This document shows, one piece after another, positions 59,901 through 64,000 of a DNA stretch of 64,000 nucleotides. A program made the position numbers and the translations under genes. The number at the start of each line of letters is the position of its first letter. Position 1 is the first letter of the stretch. Source of the stretch: CALBTQ01 sp036725605. Lineage in GTDB: Bacteria > Lernaellota > Lernaellaia > Lernaellales > Lernaellaceae. The stretch covers positions 62,001 to 126,000 of the forward strand of contig DAIMDW010000018.1 of NCBI GenBank assembly GCA_036725605.1, in the 5' to 3' direction. The notes under the pieces are model-generated. The model ran no database searches and was not told the origin of the DNA. It saw only the letters and a program-made list of their open reading frames with translations.

Positions 59901-62900
59901 ACGTCTTCCATGTTCGCGATGCGCCGCGCGTCATCCCACTGATCGCCCATCTGCTTGTCGGCGGCAAAGAGCATCTCGACGGCCTTGTCGGTTTGGCCGG
60001 CGGCGAGGTAACGCTCCTTGAGTTCGGCGAGCGCCTTCTCGTTGCGCTCGTCGTGATCGAGAATTTCCTCCAACGCCGCGACAGCCTTGGCGTCCTGCCC
60101 CTTCGCGTCGAAAACCTCGATCGAACGGAAAAGCACCTCGACCGCTTCGGCCAGGTCGGCCTCTTCCAGGTAGCTTTCCTTCAGCTTGCGCAGCGCGTCC
60201 TCGTTCTGCGCATCCAACTGCAGCGCGTGCTCGTAGGCCTCGCGCGCCGCCGCGCCCTCGTCGCCGACCTGCAGCGCGTCGCCGTAATTGAGCTGCAAAC
60301 GCACCGCCTCGTCCGCGCGGTCGCTGTCGGTGAAGATCGCCGTCAGCTTTTCCACCGCGATCACGTTGGTGTCGTCGATGGCCAGAATTTCCTTGTACAG
60401 CGTTTCGGCGTTGGCCGCGCGCCCGTCCTGCTCGGCCAGATCGGCCAGCACGAACAGTTCGTCGATCGCCCCGGCGGTGTCGCCCTGGCGCTTGTACGCG
60501 TCGACCAGCAACCGGTGCGCGCGTTCGAACTTCGTGTCCAGCGCCAGGATGCGGTTGGCCAGATCGACGATCGCCTCGTCGTCCTCGCTCTCGAGCACCG
60601 GCGCGTTGAAGCGCAACAGTTCGTCGATCACGCCGCGCTTGTTTTCCTCCCGCTGCAACAGATCGACGAGCCTTTCGTGCGCCGTCTGGTTTTGCTTATC
60701 CAGCTTGATCACCCGCCGCAGCGTGCGCTCGGAGTCTTCCCACAGGTTGCGCTCCTGCTGCACGCGCGCCAGGATGAGCAGCGTTTCGAGCACCTGTCCT
60801 TCGCGCTCGAGCACCTCTTCCAGGTCGGCCTTTTTGTTGAGCGCCGACAGGTTGTCCGGCTCGAGTTCGAGAATGCGGCCGACCAGCTCCAGCGCGCCCT
60901 CGTAGTCGCCCTTGGCGTCGGCGGCGGCTTCGAGCGTGAACAGTTCGCTGACCGCCTGACCGGTGTCGCCGGCGTTGATGTGCACCTGGCTGAGCAGCTC
61001 GATCGCCTGCGTGTTTTCCGGATCCAGATCGAGAATCTGGTTGAGGTACTTTTCCGCCTTCGCGTAATCGTCTTTCGTGTTGGCCGAGCGGGCCAGACCG
61101 AACATTTCGGGAATGGCCTTCTCGCCTTCGCCCGCGGCGACGAACAGACTGACCAACTGCTCCAGCGCCGGCTCGTTGTTTTCGTCAAGCGTGAGCACTT
61201 CGCGATAGCAGGCCTCGGCCCGCGCCGTGTCGCCTTCGCGCACCGCCAGATCGGCCAGGGCGAAGATGTGCTCGATCGCGCCGCTCTCGTCGCCGCGGTC
61301 GATCAGCAACTGCTTGATCTTCTCATGCGCGGTCACGTTGGCCTGATCCAGCTCGAGCACGCGGCCGTAGAAGCTTTCCGCATCGTCCGCCTGGCCGTCG
61401 CGTTCGGACATCGCGGCCAACTTGAGGTAGCCGTCCGCGCCCGCGGCCGCATCGCCGGTCTGCACGGCGATTTCCGTCATCGCCAGCAGCGCGCGCCGGT
61501 CTTCCTCGGAAATGACCAGCATCTCCTGCGCGAACGCCTTGGCCTCGTCAAGGTTGCCCTCGGCGCGTTCCAGGCCGACAAACGAATACAAAATATCCAT
61601 TGCCGCTTCCAGGCGGCCGATGTTCAGGTAATGATCCTTGAGCGCCAGGCTGGCGTCGCGGCGCATCGGGTCGACGCCCAGGATGTCGCGGTAGGTTTCC
61701 TCGACCAGCGTGGTCTCGCCGGCCTGCGCGTACAGATCGGCCAGCGCGAACATCTGCTCGATCGCCTCGGCGTTGCGGCCGGTATCCAGCAACGTTTCCT
61801 TGAAGCGCTCGCGGCCGGTCGTATTGTCCGGCGCGGCCTCGACGATCTGTGCGAAGTACACGCCGGCCTGCGTCAGACGGCCGTTTTCCTTCGCGCGGTC
61901 GCCCGCGTCCAGCAGCAGCTCGACCGCGTGATCCACGTCGTTTTCGGCCAGGTACAGCGCCACCAGCCGCTCGATGGCGACCTCGTTGGCTTCGTCGTAC
62001 GACAGCGCCTGACGCAGCGTTTCGATCGCCGCGTCGTTGTCCGCGCCGCGCGCCAGAATGTCGGCCACCGCCAGCATTTCCGACACGGCCGAGGAAACGT
62101 TGTCGTCGGCCAGATACATGCGCGCGATCGCCCGCCGCGCATCGATGTTGTCGCGGTCCAGGCCGCAGATTTCGCCCAGGTAGTTGAGCGCCGTCGCGTT
62201 GTCGCCCTGTTTTTCGGCGTTCTCGGCCAGCTTCATCAACTCGCCCAACGCCTTCTCGGACTGGCCGGACTGCAGATACAGATCCTTGAGCGCCTCGTGC
62301 GCCCGCGCCGAATCCGCATCGATCGTCAGAATTTCATTGAGCGCCGCTTCGGCCTTGTCGAGCTGACCGCCGCGCTCCATCGCACGGGCCACGCCGAACA
62401 ATTCGGTGACGGCATCCGCGCCGCGACCGTGATCGCGCAGGATGGAAATCTTGCGGCGCCGCGTGGCTTCGTGGCGCGGGTCGATGGACAAAATCTGATC
62501 GAGCTGCGCCAACGCGCCGTCGACGTCCTCGTTGTCCAGCGCAACTTTGGCGAGGGTCATGATTTCGCCGATCGCACCGTCGTTATCGCCCTGGGCGAGG
62601 AACAGGTCGCGCAACTGCTCGTGCGCCGCCAGGTTGTCGCCGTCGAGCACGAGCACTTCGTGCAGCGCGTCGATCGCGTACTGCTGATCGTTGCGGTCGC
62701 CCGCGATGCCGGCCATGGTGAACAACTGCTCGATCGCCGCGTCGTTCTGCTCGGTGTCCAGCAGCAGGTCTTTCAATTTTTCGCGCGTGGTCAGATCGTC
62801 CGGCTGCAGCGTCAGCAGCCGCTCGTAATAGCCCTGCGCCGTTTCCATTTCGCCGGCGGACTGATGCCGGTCGGCCAGCTTGCCCAGCAGCACGGCCAGC

Positions 62901-64000
62901 TTTTCGTTTTCGCCGCTTTGCTCGTAGAGATCCAGCAGTTTTTCGTGCGCGGTCGTTTCCATCGGCGCCAACTCGAGCACCCGCTGCAGATAGCCTTCGG
63001 CGCTGAGCGTGTCGCCGAACTCGCGCGACGAATCGGCCAATTGATAGAGCTGCCCGATCGCCTTGTCGGTCTGACCGGTCTGCTCGTAGATGTCCAACAG
63101 TTCCTGATAGGCGCCCTCGTTGCTCGGATCCAACTCGAGCACGCGGGCCAGAATCCGCTCCGCGTCGTCGAACTGTTCCTGCTCGCGATAGCGGTTGGCG
63201 ACGTCGAAGAAATGCACCACCGCGCGTTCGGGCTCGCTGTCCACGTAATGCTCGGCCAGACGCAGCGCGGCTTCCAGATCCTCGGGCTCGAACTCGACCA
63301 ACTGCGACAGATAATTTTCCAGCTTGTCGGCGCGGCCCTGCCCCTGCGCGAGATCGATCAGCTTGTTGAGCAGCTCGCCGGCCTTCTCCCGTTCGCCGCC
63401 GTCGTGGTAGACGGTCATCATCTTCTCGATGATCGCCAGCGAATCGGGATTGCGCTCCAGCGCCATTTCCAGATACTCGATGGCCTTGTCGCGCAGGTTG
63501 TATTTCAGGTAGATGTCGATGGCCTCGTCGAGCCGCTGCGCCGCTTCCTCTTCGCTCATCTCGCCCAGGTCGAGCGCCTCGGGCTCTTCCTCTTCCTCGG
63601 CGACTTCCTCGACGACCGGCTCGGCCTCGGCGGTGACTTCCTCGATTTCGAGCTCGCCCTCAACCGGGAGTTCCTCGATCTCGGCCGCCTCGGCTTCACC
63701 CTCCGCCATCGGCTCTTCGACTTCGGTAATCTCCTCCTCGGAGACGATCTCTTCGTATTCTTCCTCTTCCTCGACCTCGATTTCCTCGACCGCGATCTCT
63801 TCCTCGGAAATTTCCTCGACCGAGATTTCCTCTTCGAGCTCGATCTCCTCTTCCGGAATCTCTTCGACCGCGATCTCTTCGACCGCGATCTCTTCTTCCG
63901 GGATTTCTTCAACCTCGATTTCCTCGACCGCAATCTCCTCTTCCGGAATCTCTTCGACCGCGATCTCTTCCTCCGGGAGTTCCTCGATCGCGATTTCCTC
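56951..64000 (-). CDS. Giant acidic TPR-array protein (5' end cut by window edge)
   Basis: At least 2349 residues are visible and the frame remains open to position 64000, so the start lies outside. From the N-terminal side: (1) a strongly acidic low-complexity region, at least ~170 residues, with repeats like EEIAVEEIPEE; (2) a long array of ~34-residue TPR-like helix pairs covering about 63550-58530, many of the form AIEYLEMALERNPDS or YQELLDIYEQTGQTDKAI; (3) an acidic Ala/Pro-rich region with repeated EEDLFAEAAPEE (about 57800-58500); (4) a short second TPR block and a basic Lys tail (KKKGKKKKKGDDDDNIGFL). There is no membrane helix, so it is likely a cytoplasmic scaffold. It overlaps the ExeA-like ATPase by four bases. 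Function unknown. Confidence 0.85.
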   Translation of the reverse strand, partial: EEIAIEELPEEEIAVEEIPEEEIAVEEIEVEEIPEEEIAVEEIAVEEIPEEEIELEEEISVEEISEEEIAVEEIEVEEEEEYEEIVSEEEITEVEEPMAEGEAEAAEIEELPVEGELEIEEVTAEAEPVVEEVAEEEEEPEALDLGEMSEEEAAQRLDEAIDIYLKYNLRDKAIEYLEMALERNPDSLAIIEKMMTVYHDGGEREKAGELLNKLIDLAQGQGRADKLENYLSQLVEFEPEDLEAALRLAEHYVDSEPERAVVHFFDVANRYREQEQFDDAERILARVLELDPSNEGAYQELLDIYEQTGQTDKAIGQLYQLADSSREFGDTLSAEGYLQRVLELAPMETTAHEKLLDLYEQSGENEKLAVLLGKLADRHQSAGEMETAQGYYERLLTLQPDDLTTREKLKDLLLDTEQNDAAIEQLFTMAGIAGDRNDQQYAIDALHEVLVLDGDNLAAHEQLRDLFLAQGDNDGAIGEIMTLAKVALDNEDVDGALAQLDQILSIDPRHEATRRRKISILRDHGRGADAVTELFGVARAMERGGQLDKAEAALNEILTIDADSARAHEALKDLYLQSGQSEKALGELMKLAENAEKQGDNATALNYLGEICGLDRDNIDARRAIARMYLADDNVSSAVSEMLAVADILARGADNDAAIETLRQALSYDEANEVAIERLVALYLAENDVDHAVELLLDAGDRAKENGRLTQAGVYFAQIVEAAPDNTTGRERFKETLLDTGRNAEAIEQMFALADLYAQAGETTLVEETYRDILGVDPMRRDASLALKDHYLNIGRLEAAMDILYSFVGLERAEGNLDEAKAFAQEMLVISEEDRRALLAMTEIAVQTGDAAAGADGYLKLAAMSERDGQADDAESFYGRVLELDQANVTAHEKIKQLLIDRGDESGAIEHIFALADLAVREGDTARAEACYREVLTLDENNEPALEQLVSLFVAAGEGEKAIPEMFGLARSANTKDDYAKAEKYLNQILDLDPENTQAIELLSQVHINAGDTGQAVSELFTLEAAADAKGDYEGALELVGRILELEPDNLSALNKKADLEEVLEREGQVLETLLILARVQQERNLWEDSERTLRRVIKLDKQNQTAHERLVDLLQREENKRGVIDELLRFNAPVLESEDDEAIVDLANRILALDTKFERAHRLLVDAYKRQGDTAGAIDELFVLADLAEQDGRAANAETLYKEILAIDDTNVIAVEKLTAIFTDSDRADEAVRLQLNYGDALQVGDEGAAAREAYEHALQLDAQNEDALRKLKESYLEEADLAEAVEVLFRSIEVFDAKGQDAKAVAALEEILDHDERNEKALAELKERYLAAGQTDKAVEMLFAADKQMGDQWDDARRIANMEDVLGMQAGNEHALRRIMELQESAGETEQVMASMLRLAEMHAAAGDQEALEKDYRQILSRDAEHTEARRHLCDLYRERGDVEALSAELFALADQLRRRSEFVDAQQALMDIVDAGVHKERALQQLADLYGAMGDAEKQREARYDLATNARQSGDTGAAEDIYLEILREDPEDVLAREQLIDLYAEHERGGEAAQQALILADKARKAGDVETAIERYNQVLLYDPSQTKARARLKKLFLQTERTDEAVQQLRALADAAQEAGEFEAVEDSLREMLQYQPDNNNVRNELIALYENTEQNDKAVIELLAMSDRIAEAGQADEALALVERAVQLQPDSEAAQNRLKDAYVHAGETAKAIDSLFRLYEIEVRANRRHSAEKALREILSLDPSNTEAKEKVFDLFKLGATVEEQIADLLAQAEEATTLGDRQTAEEVLNHVLSIDPEQAEARVRLKSLYAEPVAAPGPVVEHPASVEAEAAEAEAGVFEELDLTKSATGIEEDIAIDWGEPDAVDQMVDADKLRVDAAVEVDVFDEVGEEEVESVDVFGEMPGERATEPEAVDVFAADEAAIEDEAVGEEEEVLAEAEPEVEVELFSEPAPASEEEEIAAEPEPAVEEDLFAEAAPEEAEAAPVIEEDLFAEAAPEEVEAEPVIEEDLFAEAEPIAEAEEIVAEAEAEPVEGFEKAAADLFAKAERIEPVEAEEGVKMARTAAVMFDSIEVSSEDFMETGEVPVKPIKEKAEVESRILEEFREPDTTAPSVKAEEGLADLLGDLGLESEAAPIEEPAAEEGMGDLMDDIFGKVEKPAAAAGDSLDDLIGGLTEEAPAEGEAVDDIFQSFVDSLGDQARGGTTQSHYELGIAFREMDSIEEAIAEYEKALALDSGDLAFEINYELGQCYVSLNKYDMATEYLESALSEGTDDEQAMLDLTFDLAVCLKQIGELNEAKEYFVKVDAKSSNYRGAKAEIAECEKGKKKGKKKKKGDDDDNIGFL
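63710..64000 (-). repeat. Tandem acidic-codon repeats in the TPR protein N-terminal region
   Basis: The 97 visible codons upstream of the internal ATG at 63709 encode almost only Glu with Ile, Val and Pro (EEIAVEEIPEEE units). The DNA repeats a ~30-base unit imperfectly several times, which makes the region prone to length change and to false frames on both strands. Confidence 0.7.

Noticed and set aside
63556..63933. A minus-strand Arg/Lys/Ser-rich reading of 125 residues
   Set aside because: It is a +1-frame shadow of the Glu-rich repeats (GAGGAA read as RKR); not a gene.

Overview
The window reads as a piece of a GC-rich, Gram-negative (diderm) bacterial chromosome. Evidence for two membranes: a predicted outer-membrane beta-barrel, several lipoboxed lipoproteins, a Wza-type polysaccharide export lipoprotein with its tyrosine autokinase, TatBC, and a bifunctional penicillin-binding protein. 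Poly-aspartate linkers in surface lipoproteins, a MopE-type metal-binding motif, FG-GAP repeats, an ExeA-like ATPase, a stand-alone MEMO protein and many B12-binding radical SAM proteins recall delta-proteobacterial, myxococcal or Lernaellota-like lineages. That placement is an inference from gene content only. No insertion sequence, phage or CRISPR array was seen.
Layout. 1-9509: minus-strand operon (outer-membrane barrel, radical SAM protein, three paralogous GT-C glycosyltransferases, a second radical SAM protein cut by the left edge). 9525-16136: orphan Fe-S oxidoreductase, polytopic membrane protein, WecD-like acetyltransferase, then ispD-ispF-gltX. 16137-21847: atypical SDR protein, alpha-glucan phosphorylase, MEMO-family protein with a 28-base operator-like palindrome upstream, SCP2-type lipid-carrier protein. 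21928-26579: DUF1573 lipoprotein, a cluster of palindromes and repeats, TPR lipoprotein, class A PBP and tRNA-Thr(CGT). 26701-32607: one 1968-residue protein carrying four radical SAM domains. 32604-41047: minus-strand polysaccharide set (Wza-like exporter, tyrosine autokinase, two GT2 glycosyltransferases and a B12-type radical SAM protein) behind tatBC. 41099-49656: PAS/degenerate-GGDEF protein, PspA, lipoproteins, a subtilase, RimO, a solitary 2-hydroxyacyl-CoA dehydratase-like subunit. 49832-53101: pseudo-SGNH protein, NodU/CmcH carbamoyltransferase, SxtJ-like membrane protein. 53269 to the end: FG-GAP lipoprotein, PAP2 phosphatase, ExeA-like ATPase, and a giant acidic TPR protein cut by the right edge.
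How the genes fit together. The dominant theme is envelope and surface-glycan construction. GT-C and GT2 enzymes, an amino-sugar acetyltransferase homologue, an SDR protein, a carbamoyltransferase, a PAP2 phosphatase and a Wza/BY-kinase export pair are interleaved with five radical SAM proteins (eight radical SAM domains counting RimO). The inference is that radical chemistry decorates a lipid or glycan made here. The most unusual object is the four-domain radical SAM protein: three tandem B12-type modules followed by a SPASM-type module.
Genome style. Genes are tightly packed: ATGA/GTGA overlaps inside operons, and three convergent pairs that share a four-base stop overlap plus one with a 12-base overlap. 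Putative promoters fall into two looks, TTGxxx-17/18-TAGGxT with a Shine-Dalgarno leader, and TACAAT-like -10 boxes. Some of the latter sit so close to the start codon that the mRNA would be leaderless or nearly so. Starts were chosen from overlaps, Shine-Dalgarno sequences and family N-termini. All family calls come from reading motifs, not from database searches.
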